Assembly (NCBI RefSeq): GCF_900129005.1
Contig: NZ_FQUN01000003.1
Span: forward strand, 248,001-312,000
DNA: 64,000 nt
Direction of reading: 5' to 3'
DNA from: Leeuwenhoekiella marinoflava DSM 3653
GTDB lineage: Bacteria; Bacteroidota; Bacteroidia; Flavobacteriales; Flavobacteriaceae
The notes below the pieces were generated by a model, which did not search any database, had not been told where the DNA came from, and saw only the letters and a list, made by a program, of their open reading frames with translations. Shown here in pieces: positions 54,226 to 62,912 of this stretch (the stretch's first letter is position 1; every line of letters starts with the position of its first letter). The position numbers and the translations under genes are program-made.

Positions 54226-55377
54226 TTATTCCGTTAAGCTTACCCAGGCGGCATTGTTATCATTAGAAGCAACAGCAGCATAAATAAACTGCATACCTCT
54301 TAGGCCGTCATCAATGGTTGGGAAATCTGGTCGCTCGCTAAAAGTTGCGCCTTCTTTTACCGCAAGTACTTCTTTGGCAAAGCTTCTGTAAATTGTAGCA
54401 AAACCTTCCAGATATCCTTCAGGGTGTCCCGCAGGAACACGTGTATATTCGGTAGATTCTGCGTAAGTACCGTTTCCGCCAGGTGTAAATATTTGTTTTG
54501 GTTTATCTAACCAATACGCGGTTAATTCATTAGGATTTTCCTGACACCAAGCCACGCTACCTTTAGTACCGTAAACGCGAATGGCAAGATTGTTTTCTTC
54601 ACCGGTTGCAATTTGAGAGATACTCAAGGTTCCTTTTGCATTGTCTTCTAGACGTAACAAAATATTACCATCATCATCCAGTACACGGCCGGCACCAAAA
54701 CTAGTTAGATCTGCAGCCAGTTCTACGATTTTCTTTCCGGTAATGTATTCGGTTAGATTTTCGGCATGAGTACCAATGTCTCCAAGCGCACCACCAATTC
54801 CAGATTTTTTAGGATCTACTCTCCAAGAAGCTCCTTTGTGTTCTGTTTCTTCAACAGCAGTAGACATCCACCCTTGTAGGTACTGTACAACTACTTTGCG
54901 AATATCACCCAGTTCGCCATTTGCTATCATCAAGCGAGCTTGTTTGACCATTGGATAACCGGTGTAGTTATGTGTTAAAGCAAAAACTTTTCCGCTCTTT
55001 TTTACTACTTTTTGTAACTCAAAAGCTTCTTCCAGACTTAGGGTTACAGGCTTGTCACAAATCACATGAAAGCCTTTTTCTAAAGCCAATTTAGCCGGAG
55101 GAAAATGCATATGATTAGGGGTCACTATAGCCACAAAATCCATACGTTCTGCTTCAGGAAGTTCTGCTTCTTTTTCGACCATTTCCTCAAAGCTTTTGTA
55201 AGCACGCTCTGGAGCAACGCCTAAAGCTTCGGCAGATTTTAGACTGCGTTCCGGATTACTACTAAAAGCACCGCAAACGAGATCAATCATTCCGTCTATT
55301 CTAGATGCACGTCTGTGTACATCGCCTATAAAAGAGCCTTGGCCGCCACCGACCATTCCCATTTTCAATTTTTTCAT
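54226..55377 (-). CDS. Gfo/Idh/MocA-family oxidoreductase
   Basis: 383 aa. N-terminal Rossmann fold (MGMVGGGQGSFIGDVHRRA), conserved CDKPVT (lysine of the catalytic set) and the C-terminal alpha/beta domain with GGALGDIGTHAENLTEYI (catalytic Asp-His region). Members oxidise or reduce sugar hydroxyls with NAD(P), including at C3 of glucosides. 1-bp gap to the MFS gene upstream. Cytosolic. Confidence 0.92.
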   Translation of the reverse strand: MKKLKMGMVGGGQGSFIGDVHRRASRIDGMIDLVCGAFSSNPERSLKSAEALGVAPERAYKSFEEMVEKEAELPEAERMDFVAIVTPNHMHFPPAKLALEKGFHVICDKPVTLSLEEAFELQKVVKKSGKVFALTHNYTGYPMVKQARLMIANGELGDIRKVVVQYLQGWMSTAVEETEHKGASWRVDPKKSGIGGALGDIGTHAENLTEYITGKKIVELAADLTSFGAGRVLDDDGNILLRLEDNAKGTLSISQIATGEENNLAIRVYGTKGSVAWCQENPNELTAYWLDKPKQIFTPGGNGTYAESTEYTRVPAGHPEGYLEGFATIYRSFAKEVLAVKEGATFSERPDFPTIDDGLRGMQFIYAAVASNDNNAAWVSLTE

Positions 55378-55378
55378 T

Positions 55379-56611
55379 TTATAAATGTTTTTCTTCTACT
55401 TTTTCGTTCTTGAAGAATATAGCAAAAAGAACCATAACAGCTACAGCAAATAGTACCGGAAATGTCCAAATGCCATTCCAGTCGTGAACTCCTTCGCTTA
55501 AGAGATTGCTATCAGTCACTTTACCAGCTACATAAAATCCTATAAGCATACCTACACCATAGGTCGCCAGTGTGATAAGACCTTGAGCAGAACTTTTGAA
55601 TTTTTCTCCTGCTTTGCTGTCTGTGTAAATCTGACCAGAAACAAAGAAGAAATCATAACAAACCCCGTGAAGCGCAATACCAATGAAGAGCATAAATACG
55701 AGTTCGTCTGCATTACCATACGCAAAGAGTAAGTATCTAATGGCCCAAGCAGCCATACCTAGTAATAAGGTGTATTTAACACCGAATTTTTTAAAGAAAA
55801 GCGGAAGCAAAAGCATAAATAATACTTCTGAAACCTGACCGATTGCTGCTTTTGCAGTTGAACCTTCCATTCCTATTTCGGTTAAGAACGGACTTAAATT
55901 CTGATAATAAAAAGCAAGCGGAATGCAGATCATTATTGAAGAAGCAAAGAATACTAAGAAGTTTCTGTCTTTCAATAAAGAAAGTGCGTCAAGACCAAGA
56001 ATATCTCGTAAACCTACTTTTTCACCTTTAGCTATAACTGGTGGTGTTTTAGGTAACGTAAAACTGAAAACTCCAAGTACAGCTGAAGCAATTGCAGTCA
56101 TCAAGAATGTATTTTTAAGAGCACCAGCAGCGAGCGCTTCTGTAGTATCCCAGAAAAATACGTAGCTAATTACAAGACCGGCAATAATCCATCCTATGGT
56201 TCCAAAAACACGGATATAAGAGAATTCTTTTGCAGGATCTTTAAGTTGTCTAAAAGAAACAGAGTTTACCAAAGCTAAAGTGGGCATAAATGCAATCATA
56301 TAACCTAAGACGTAAGGATAGAATTCTGTAAAGTTTTCTGAATAGGCCATCTGATACATTAAAAATGCACCTATAATGTGTAGAACTGCTAAAATACGTT
56401 CTGCATTAAAATAGCGGTCTGCAATTAGGCCAATTATAAACGGGGCAATAATTGCACCCCAAGATTGTGTTGAAAATGCAGCTCCTATTTCACCAGCACT
56501 GGCATTAAGATTTTGACCCATAAAAGTTCCTAGTGTAACAAACCAGCCGCCCCAAATAAAGAATTCGAGGAACATCATAATGGATAGTTGTACGCGAATA
56601 AATGATTTCAT
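55379..56611 (-). CDS. MFS permease (nucleoside/sugar:H+ symporter-like)
   Basis: 410 aa, 12 helices. N-terminal MMFLEFFIWGGWFVTLGTF, ISYVFF and GLITLATYGVGMLIGFYV resemble the NupG/XapB nucleoside:proton symporter (NHS) family. In Bacteroidota such transporters are frequently placed in sugar-catabolic clusters; here the substrate is more likely a sugar or oxidised sugar than a nucleoside. Located between the isomerase (6 bp) and the oxidoreductase (1 bp). Confidence 0.88.
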   Translation of the reverse strand: MKSFIRVQLSIMMFLEFFIWGGWFVTLGTFMGQNLNASAGEIGAAFSTQSWGAIIAPFIIGLIADRYFNAERILAVLHIIGAFLMYQMAYSENFTEFYPYVLGYMIAFMPTLALVNSVSFRQLKDPAKEFSYIRVFGTIGWIIAGLVISYVFFWDTTEALAAGALKNTFLMTAIASAVLGVFSFTLPKTPPVIAKGEKVGLRDILGLDALSLLKDRNFLVFFASSIMICIPLAFYYQNLSPFLTEIGMEGSTAKAAIGQVSEVLFMLLLPLFFKKFGVKYTLLLGMAAWAIRYLLFAYGNADELVFMLFIGIALHGVCYDFFFVSGQIYTDSKAGEKFKSSAQGLITLATYGVGMLIGFYVAGKVTDSNLLSEGVHDWNGIWTFPVLFAVAVMVLFAIFFKNEKVEEKHL

Positions 56612-56617
56612 AAAATA

Positions 56618-57595
56618 TTAGTTAAGTTTTTGAGCTGCGGAAAGCAGCAATTCTTTAGTTAGTAGTATTCCTTCTTCTGGTGTGTGATTTTCACCTTCAT
56701 ATTCAACACCTATAAAACCGGTGTAACCGGCATCTTTTACGGTTTGCAGAATGCGGGTAAAATTCATTGAAGTTTCTTCGCCGGAATCATTAAAGTCATA
56801 CGTTTTAGCGCTAACAGCTAAAGCTTTAGGCATCATTTCTTCAATGCCTTTGTATTTATCATATTCTTTAACACAAGGAGCACCCCACATTTCACCATTT
56901 TCCCGTTCCATACAGAAGTTTCCAAAATCGGGTAATGTGCCACAGTTTTCTTTATCAATAGCAGTGATGACTTCCATAAGGAGTGCTGCATCTGATGAGT
57001 AACCGCCGTGATTTTCTACAGTAACTTCAATATTTTGTTTAGCCCCATAATCTGCAAGTTTACCCAGACCATCAATGGCACTATTTTTCCAGACTTCTTT
57101 ATCTGCAGCACCGATGAGGTTTACACGAATGGCGTGACAGCCTAAATATTTTGCAGCGTCTACCCATTTTTTGTGATCTTCTACGGCTTGGTTGCGTTCA
57201 GATTCTGACGCTGCTGCCAGATTGCCTTCGCCATCAACCATAATGAGTACATTTTCTACTTGAAATTCTTGGCTTTTGGCTTTCATTTTAGGAAGAATAG
57301 AATCGAGTGCAATTTTATCGTTATCGTAAGTTTCCATTAAAGGAGTATACAATTGACTTACATATTCGATTCCTTCAAAACCCATTTCGTGTGCTTTTTC
57401 AGCAAAATCTAAGGGATCCATTTCACCACTTCTTATGGCTTCATTTAGGGACCATTGAGCAAGTGAAATTTTAAAAAAAGGCTGTTTTTCGGTTACTACA
57501 ACGCTTTCATTTGTATTTTTTTCAGTTTTTTTTTCGCTTTTACACGATAAGACAGCTACTGAAATAAGAGCTGCCAATGCGAGTTTAACGTTCAT
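56618..57595 (-). CDS. Exported TIM-barrel sugar isomerase-like lipoprotein
   Basis: 325 aa. A lipobox VAVLSC followed by KSEKKTEKNT makes it a lipoprotein. The barrel shows FKISLAQWSLNEAIRSGEMD, GFEGIEYVSQLY, HAIRVNLIGAAD, a glutamate in VTVENHGGYSSDAALLMEVI, and TGFIGVEYEGE. The family is sugar-phosphate isomerase/epimerase (xylose-isomerase-like barrel). An envelope location rules out a sugar-phosphate substrate, so the name is misleading here; it probably acts on a free or keto-sugar. First gene of the minus-strand cluster. Confidence 0.88.
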   Translation of the reverse strand: MNVKLALAALISVAVLSCKSEKKTEKNTNESVVVTEKQPFFKISLAQWSLNEAIRSGEMDPLDFAEKAHEMGFEGIEYVSQLYTPLMETYDNDKIALDSILPKMKAKSQEFQVENVLIMVDGEGNLAAASESERNQAVEDHKKWVDAAKYLGCHAIRVNLIGAADKEVWKNSAIDGLGKLADYGAKQNIEVTVENHGGYSSDAALLMEVITAIDKENCGTLPDFGNFCMERENGEMWGAPCVKEYDKYKGIEEMMPKALAVSAKTYDFNDSGEETSMNFTRILQTVKDAGYTGFIGVEYEGENHTPEEGILLTKELLLSAAQKLN

Positions 57596-57627
57596 TGAAT
57601 AAGCAATTTAGGTTGTTTCAGTGGGGG

Positions 57628-57648
57628 TGTCTAAAGGAACCCGACACT
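57628..57648. promoter_or_regulatory. Inverted repeat in the divergent promoter region
   Basis: GTGTC-N11-GACAC, flanked by CAGTG/CACTG arms. It lies 33 bases before the minus-strand isomerase ATG and 115 bases before the GMC gene, so a single regulator could reach both. Confidence 0.35.
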
Positions 57649-57714
57649 GATGAAATATATAAGTTCTCTAAATTATACTTTTTTTGGTTTAACTAAAAAA
57701 TAACTTAAAATTTA

Positions 57715-57722
57715 TATATTTG
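57715..57722 (+). promoter_or_regulatory. Putative -7 box of the GMC operon
   Basis: TATATTTG fits TAnnTTTG exactly, 40 bases before the GTG start. A T-rich stretch upstream lacks a clear -33 TTG at the canonical spacing. Confidence 0.45.
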
Positions 57723-57762
57723 ATAGCATAGGCTAGATTATATTATCAAAAACTAAATAAAA

Positions 57763-59472
57763 GTGAGTAGTATTAAACCTGAAGAAATGTACGATGCCAT
57801 TGTGGTAGGTACAGGAATTAGTGGTGGCTGGGCCGCCAAAGAATTGTGTGAAAATGGTCTGAAGACTTTAGTTCTTGAGCGGGGTCGTATGGTAAAACAT
57901 ATTGAAGACTACCCGACCATGAATATGGATCCTTGGGATTTTAAATATAAAGGACAACCCACTAAAGAAGAAGAAGCTAAGCAGTTTAAGCAAGCTCGTA
58001 CCGGTTATACTACAAACAAGGCTCACAGCCATTTCTTTGTGAATGACTTAGAGCATCCTTATAACGAGACGAAGCGTTTTGACTGGATGCGTGGATATCA
58101 CGTAGGTGGTCGCTCTATTATGTGGGGACGTCAAAGTTACCGTTTGAGTGATATTGATTTTGAAGCAAACAAAAAAGAAGGTATAGCTGTTGACTGGCCT
58201 ATACGTTATAAAGATATTTCTCCTTGGTATGATAAGGTTGAAGAATATATTGGTGTAAGTGGTGAAAACTTAGGTTTACCACAATTGCCTGATGGTAATT
58301 TTGGGCCTCCAATGGAATTGAATTGCGTTGAAGAGCACCTCAAGAAAAACATGGCGCAGAATTATAAAGACCGCTTACTTACTATAGGACGTACAGCGCA
58401 TATCACCTATACAGATAAAACTTTTGAGGGTCGTTCTGCTTGTCAATACAGAAATCGCTGTATGCGTGGGTGTCCTTTTGGGGCTTATTTTAGCTCTAAT
58501 TCATCTACTTTACCAGCTGCAGAGCGTACCGGTAATATGACGTTAAGACCCTTTAGTATTGTAAGTGAGGTTATTTATGATGACACTACAAAGCTTGCCA
58601 CAGGAGTTAGAGTTATTGATGCAGAGACTAAAGAAGAGCTGGTTTTCAATTCAAAAGTTGTTTTCTTGTGTGCATCAGCAATCGCTTCAGCGTCTATTTT
58701 AATGCAATCTAAATCAGATCGTTTCCCTGAAGGATTGGGTAATGATAGTGGAGAATTGGGTCACAATATTATGGATCATCACTTTAATGTAGGAGCGTCT
58801 GCAAAATTTGATGGTTTTGAAGATAAGTATTACAAAGGTCGTCGTGCAAACGGACTTTATATTCCCAGATTTAGAAATGTAGGTGGAGATTCAGATCAAC
58901 CAAACTTTAAGCGTGGTTATGGATATCAAGGTGGAGCAAGTCGTGGAGACTGGACCGAAGCAATTTCAGAAATGAAATACGGTGAGGATCTTAAGAAAGC
59001 TATTTCTGAACCAGGAGGATGGACTATAGGGATCAATGCTTTTGGTGAATGTCTGCCTTATCACGAGAATAAAATGACCTTAGATTATGATAAAGTAGAT
59101 AAATGGGGATTGCCAACTATTACTTTTGACGCTGAGTGGAAAGAGAACGAATGGGAGATGCGTAAAGATATGAAACAGCAGGCGGCAGATATGCTAACTA
59201 ATGCTGGCTTTAAAGATGTGCAGACTTACGATAACCCGGGTGCACCTGGTCTAGGTATTCACGAGATGGGAACCGCTCGTATGGGTAGAGATCCTAAAAC
59301 TTCTGTTCTTAACGGAAACAATCAACTGCATGCTGTACCTAATGTGTATGTTACAGATGGTTCTTTTATGACTTCAGCGAGTTGTGTAAATCCCTCATTA
59401 ACCTATATGGCATTTACTGCAAGAGCAGCTAACCACGCAGCAGAACAATTTAAAAACGGAAAATTCGCTTAA
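57763..59472 (+). CDS. GMC oxidoreductase (glucoside/glucose 3-dehydrogenase-like large subunit)
   Basis: 569 aa. FAD-binding GTGISGGWAAKEL at residues ~16-28, then FDWMRGYHVGGRSIMWGRQSY. A Cys cluster Cys227/Cys233/Cys237 (ACQYRNRCMRGCPFG) resembles the Fe-S ligands reported in FAD-dependent glucose dehydrogenase alpha subunits. GIHEMGTARMGRDP and NPSLTYMAFTARAANHAAEQF form the catalytic C-terminus. It lacks a signal peptide; the next gene encodes its Tat-bearing small subunit. The start is GTG at 57763; ATG 57787 would begin just ahead of the FAD strand. Confidence 0.9.
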   Translation: MSSIKPEEMYDAIVVGTGISGGWAAKELCENGLKTLVLERGRMVKHIEDYPTMNMDPWDFKYKGQPTKEEEAKQFKQARTGYTTNKAHSHFFVNDLEHPYNETKRFDWMRGYHVGGRSIMWGRQSYRLSDIDFEANKKEGIAVDWPIRYKDISPWYDKVEEYIGVSGENLGLPQLPDGNFGPPMELNCVEEHLKKNMAQNYKDRLLTIGRTAHITYTDKTFEGRSACQYRNRCMRGCPFGAYFSSNSSTLPAAERTGNMTLRPFSIVSEVIYDDTTKLATGVRVIDAETKEELVFNSKVVFLCASAIASASILMQSKSDRFPEGLGNDSGELGHNIMDHHFNVGASAKFDGFEDKYYKGRRANGLYIPRFRNVGGDSDQPNFKRGYGYQGGASRGDWTEAISEMKYGEDLKKAISEPGGWTIGINAFGECLPYHENKMTLDYDKVDKWGLPTITFDAEWKENEWEMRKDMKQQAADMLTNAGFKDVQTYDNPGAPGLGIHEMGTARMGRDPKTSVLNGNNQLHAVPNVYVTDGSFMTSASCVNPSLTYMAFTARAANHAAEQFKNGKFA

Positions 59473-59474
59473 TT

Positions 59475-60113
59475 ATGAAAAGAAGACAAGTATTAAAAAA
59501 TATAGGTCTGGGCGCTGGTTATGTAGCCGTTGCTCCAGCAGTTTTTAGCTTATTGCAAAGTTGTAAGAGCGAACCAAAAAATGAATGGCAACCTGTTTTC
59601 TTAAATGTTGCTAACGGTTTTGCTTTAACTCAGGTTTTGGATGTGATTCTTCCTAAGACTGATACCCCAGGAGCATCCGAATTAAATATAGCTCAGTTTA
59701 TAGATAGCTATATGAACGAAGTTGCGGGTGATAATCAAAAAGAAGAATTTAAATCAGGTGCAAATGCATTTGCGTTGAGTTTTAAAGAAAATTTTGATAA
59801 AGAAGTGAATGACGGTGAAGCTGTAGATTTTGAAAAAGCTGTTGCTAAATATTTAGGAGCAGATAAAGAAACTCGTGATGGTTATGTGAAGCGAATTTCA
59901 GAAACTCAGGATCCTGATGCTCCTGAAGCAGATTTTGATGCGCATGCCGGTTCTTATGCATATCTTAATGCAGTAAGAGATTTAGGTATCTGGGCTTGGA
60001 AAAACAGTGAAGCTGTGGGCGAAAACGTACTTTGGTACGATCCGATCCCGGGAGCTTATATAGGTTGTTTACCCGAATCTGAAGCTGGTGGTGGCAAAGT
60101 AATGTCGTTGTAA
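59475..60113 (+). CDS. Gluconate 2-dehydrogenase subunit 3 family protein (GMC partner, Tat-type signal)
   Basis: 212 aa. Residues 1-30 (MKRRQVLKNIGLGAG then a hydrophobic core and LLQSC) combine a twin-arginine-like RR with a lipobox. The rest (~40-210) is the gluconate 2-dehydrogenase subunit 3 fold (VLDVILPKTDTPGASE, IAQFIDSYMNEV, DLGIWAWKNSEAVGENVLWY). In known FAD-GDH systems this small subunit carries the Tat signal and pulls the folded GMC subunit across the membrane. Two bases after the GMC stop; overlaps the next ATG by 1 bp. Confidence 0.9.
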   Translation: MKRRQVLKNIGLGAGYVAVAPAVFSLLQSCKSEPKNEWQPVFLNVANGFALTQVLDVILPKTDTPGASELNIAQFIDSYMNEVAGDNQKEEFKSGANAFALSFKENFDKEVNDGEAVDFEKAVAKYLGADKETRDGYVKRISETQDPDAPEADFDAHAGSYAYLNAVRDLGIWAWKNSEAVGENVLWYDPIPGAYIGCLPESEAGGGKVMSL

Positions 60114-61033
60114 TGAAGCGTAGAAATTTTATACAAAAAGGAGCCCTTAGTGGTTCCTTTTTGGCTTTAAGTGGGCCAAACCTTTTTGCGATGCAATTAA
60201 ACGGGACTTCTAATCATCAATTCAACTTGAATTATGCTCCTCATTTAGGGATGTTTAAAAACCTGGCAGGAGATGACCCTATAGATCAGTTGAATTTTAT
60301 GGCAGATCAGGGCTTTACTGCTTTTGAAGATAATACGATGCGTGAGCGATCTGTGGCTTTGCAAAAGCAAATGGCAGATGTGATGCAAAAACGGGGTTTA
60401 CAAATGGGCGTGTTTGTAGCGCATAAGATCTATTGGACGGAGCCTAATCTTACCAGTGGTAAAGAAGATAAGCGCGACGAGTTTCTGGCAGATATTAAAG
60501 CTTCTATAGAAGTGGCTAAGCGCGTTAATGCAAAATGGGTGACCGTTGTGCCGGGTTATGTAGATATGACGCAGGATATCAATTATCAGACGGCTCATGT
60601 AGTAGAGAGTTTAAAGCAAGCTGCTGCTTTATTAGAACCTCACGGAATCACAATGGTTTTAGAGCCTCTTAATTTTTACAATCACCCGGGGTTGTTCCTG
60701 AAGGAGAGTCCACAAGCCTATCAAATTTGTAAAGCGGTAAATAGTCCTTCGTGTAAAATTCTCTTTGATGTGTATCATCAGCAAATTCAGGAAGGAAACT
60801 TGATTCCTAATATAGATGCCACCTGGGATGAGATTGCATATTTTCAAATGGGAGATAACCCGGGAAGAAAAGAGCCTACTACAGGTGAGATTAATTATAA
60901 AAATATTTTTAAGCACATTTATGAAAAAGGCTTCACCGGTGTTCTGGGCATGGAACACGGTAATTCTATGCCGGGAGCAGCAGGAGAACGGGCTGTCATA
61001 GCTGCTTATGTAAGCTGTGATGATTTTTTGTAA
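60113..61033 (+). CDS. Exported hydroxypyruvate-isomerase-like TIM barrel
   Basis: 306 aa. N-terminal MKRRNFIQKGALSGSFLAL is a twin-arginine-like signal. The barrel shows MVLEPLNFYNHPG (glutamate ligand), KILFDVYHQQIQEGN (aspartate region), and VLGMEHGNSMPG, close to the hydroxypyruvate isomerase (Hyi) family of xylose-isomerase-like barrels. Encoded with the GMC pair (1-bp overlap), it probably acts on the oxidised sugar in the periplasm rather than on hydroxypyruvate. Closed by a strong hairpin. Confidence 0.85.
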   Translation: MKRRNFIQKGALSGSFLALSGPNLFAMQLNGTSNHQFNLNYAPHLGMFKNLAGDDPIDQLNFMADQGFTAFEDNTMRERSVALQKQMADVMQKRGLQMGVFVAHKIYWTEPNLTSGKEDKRDEFLADIKASIEVAKRVNAKWVTVVPGYVDMTQDINYQTAHVVESLKQAAALLEPHGITMVLEPLNFYNHPGLFLKESPQAYQICKAVNSPSCKILFDVYHQQIQEGNLIPNIDATWDEIAYFQMGDNPGRKEPTTGEINYKNIFKHIYEKGFTGVLGMEHGNSMPGAAGERAVIAAYVSCDDFL

Positions 61034-61048
61034 ACAGCTTTTACCCCC

Positions 61049-61078
61049 AAAAAGAGGCTTCAATCGAAGCTTTTTTTT
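61049..61078. terminator. Bidirectional terminator
   Basis: 13-bp stem AAAAAGAGGCTTC / GAAGC plus T run with G-T pairs, loop AATC. Between the convergent isomerase and trehalase genes. Confidence 0.85.
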
Positions 61079-61097
61079 GGGATTAGTCTTTTGAAGT

Positions 61098-62699
61098 TTA
61101 ATCTTTATTCAGGTCTAAATAAACTCCATTTGTCCACCCGAATCCGTCTTGTGTGGGGTACTCCCCACCACCGGCAACTAAAGTGGTGTCAATAACATTG
61201 TATTTTTCTAGCATTTTACCGGTGCGTTTATAAACTCGATCGTTGAGGTGCAACCATCTTGTGCTTATTTCTTCGGCTAGATCATTAAACCCATAAGTTT
61301 GAAGTCCGCGTACCGCAAGCCATTGATGTGGAGGCCATCCGTTAGGACTGTCCCATTGTTGCTTATTTTTTACCAAAGAAGTTACGAGTCCACCCGGTTT
61401 TAAAAATTGAGTTTTTAAAGTTCTGCTTACGGCTTCAGCTTGTTGAGGAGATGCAACTTTAAAATAAAGCGGATAAACCATCGCCAGTGAAAGAGTTGGT
61501 GAAACCATTTCTGAAACTAAATTATAATCTGCATAGGTGTTTTGTGAAGCATCCCATAAATAGGTGTCAATTGCATCTTTACGGTCAGAAGCAGCTTTTA
61601 CCATTTGCTCTGCACCTTCAATATTTTCATTAAATCTGCGAGCTTTTGCAAGGGTTTCTTCAAGATTATACAGCAATGCATTCAAATCTACCGGAATGAT
61701 ATTTGTAGTTTGGATCGTGACAATATCGTTAGGATCTGCAAACCACCTGCTGCTAAAATCCCAACCGCTCTCACAAGCCGCCGAGATGTTTAAATATACT
61801 TCTGAAGCTTCACGGCCAGACTCTTCTGCTGTGGTAATATCTTCAAGATAGCTCTCTGCTCGCGGAGTTTGTGTGTTGCTAAAATACCTGTTGAGCATAT
61901 GACCGTCAGCTAATTTTACTACGCGACCTGTAGCTCCTTTTTCGGTCAATGCATTCGCGCCTTTCATCCAGAACTCATATTCTTTTTCTAAAGCCTCTTG
62001 ATATTTTAGATAAACTGTTTTTTCATCTTTAATGCCGGCTAGAAGGTTTACCATTTCGGCAAAAAATGGCGGTTGAGATCTGCTCAAATAATACGTTCGG
62101 TTTCCGTTAGGGATAAAACCGATGGTATTTATTTGATACGCAAAATTATCAAGGATATTTTCTATCAATTCGATTTCACCGGCTTCTTTCAGCCCTAAAA
62201 GAATAAAATAACTATCCCAATAATATACTTCTTGAAAGCGACCTCCCGGAACAATATAAGCATTGGGTAGGGCTATTCTCGAGCCATTTTCTACGGCATC
62301 TGCATCCCGTTTTAAATACGACCACAGCGCATTGATATGCTCGCTTGTAGAACGCGTGGTGTCTGATTCAAAATTTGAAGTGGGCGTTTCGGGTAAGGTG
62401 AAATGCTCTAAAACAAAAGATTTAAGGTTAAAACCCTCTTTGCCTTTCTGTGCATTATAATTCTTTAAAATCTCTTCTGATGGAATTTTAGGCTCACAGT
62501 CTACAAAAGTCTTTCCATCTGGAAAAATACGATTAGTCTGTACAGCCATGAGTAAATCCCCATAGCGATCAATAGGATTGAGGTTTTTATCAGGAAAATT
62601 TACAGCCTGATCTGAAGCATCAGTTTGTGATTCATTTTTACAAGAGGAAAGAATAAGTACCAATAAAAAGGGGAGTATTTTAAAATAATTAGTGACCAT
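61098..62699 (-). CDS. treA: Trehalase (GH37) lipoprotein
   Basis: 533 aa. Hydrolyses trehalose to two glucose. Family signature 1 is PGGRFQEVYYWDSYF and signature 2 is QQWDSPNGWPPHQW; the catalytic Asp lies in ESGWDFSSRW and the Glu region near EKYNVIDTTLVAGGGEY. Signal peptide with lipobox LILSSC, so located in the envelope like E. coli TreA. Its start codon is preceded by repeat copy B with only four bases between. Lone gene on this strand, next to the GMC cluster. Confidence 0.95.
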   Translation of the reverse strand: MVTNYFKILPFLLVLILSSCKNESQTDASDQAVNFPDKNLNPIDRYGDLLMAVQTNRIFPDGKTFVDCEPKIPSEEILKNYNAQKGKEGFNLKSFVLEHFTLPETPTSNFESDTTRSTSEHINALWSYLKRDADAVENGSRIALPNAYIVPGGRFQEVYYWDSYFILLGLKEAGEIELIENILDNFAYQINTIGFIPNGNRTYYLSRSQPPFFAEMVNLLAGIKDEKTVYLKYQEALEKEYEFWMKGANALTEKGATGRVVKLADGHMLNRYFSNTQTPRAESYLEDITTAEESGREASEVYLNISAACESGWDFSSRWFADPNDIVTIQTTNIIPVDLNALLYNLEETLAKARRFNENIEGAEQMVKAASDRKDAIDTYLWDASQNTYADYNLVSEMVSPTLSLAMVYPLYFKVASPQQAEAVSRTLKTQFLKPGGLVTSLVKNKQQWDSPNGWPPHQWLAVRGLQTYGFNDLAEEISTRWLHLNDRVYKRTGKMLEKYNVIDTTLVAGGGEYPTQDGFGWTNGVYLDLNKD

Positions 62700-62703
62700 A
62701 ATT

Positions 62704-62841
62704 TTTACTAGATAATCGAGATTTAAACTTGTCTACCGGCAGGTGCTCCGAGGCTTGTCTCGAAGTTAACAGCTGTTTCCTTTTAATCCTTGCGGGCCTG
62801 CTTTTGTCATACAGGCTTTCCCAAGGTCGTTTACTTTTTAA
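62704..62841 (+). repeat. Dispersed intergenic repeat, copy B (longest)
   Basis: Head TTTACTAGATAATCGAGATT, then core GGCTTGTCTCGAAGTTAACA and GCTGTTTCC, and end CCCAAGGTCGTTTACTTTTT. About 35 bases longer than the others because of an insert in the second half (around CATACAGGC). It lies between the trehalase and azurin genes. Confidence 0.8.
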
Positions 62842-62912
62842 AGCTAAAACGCCCAAAAATTAATCGCTTTGGATAACTTTTGGGCGTTAAATTATATTTG
62901 AAAAAGCAGTGT

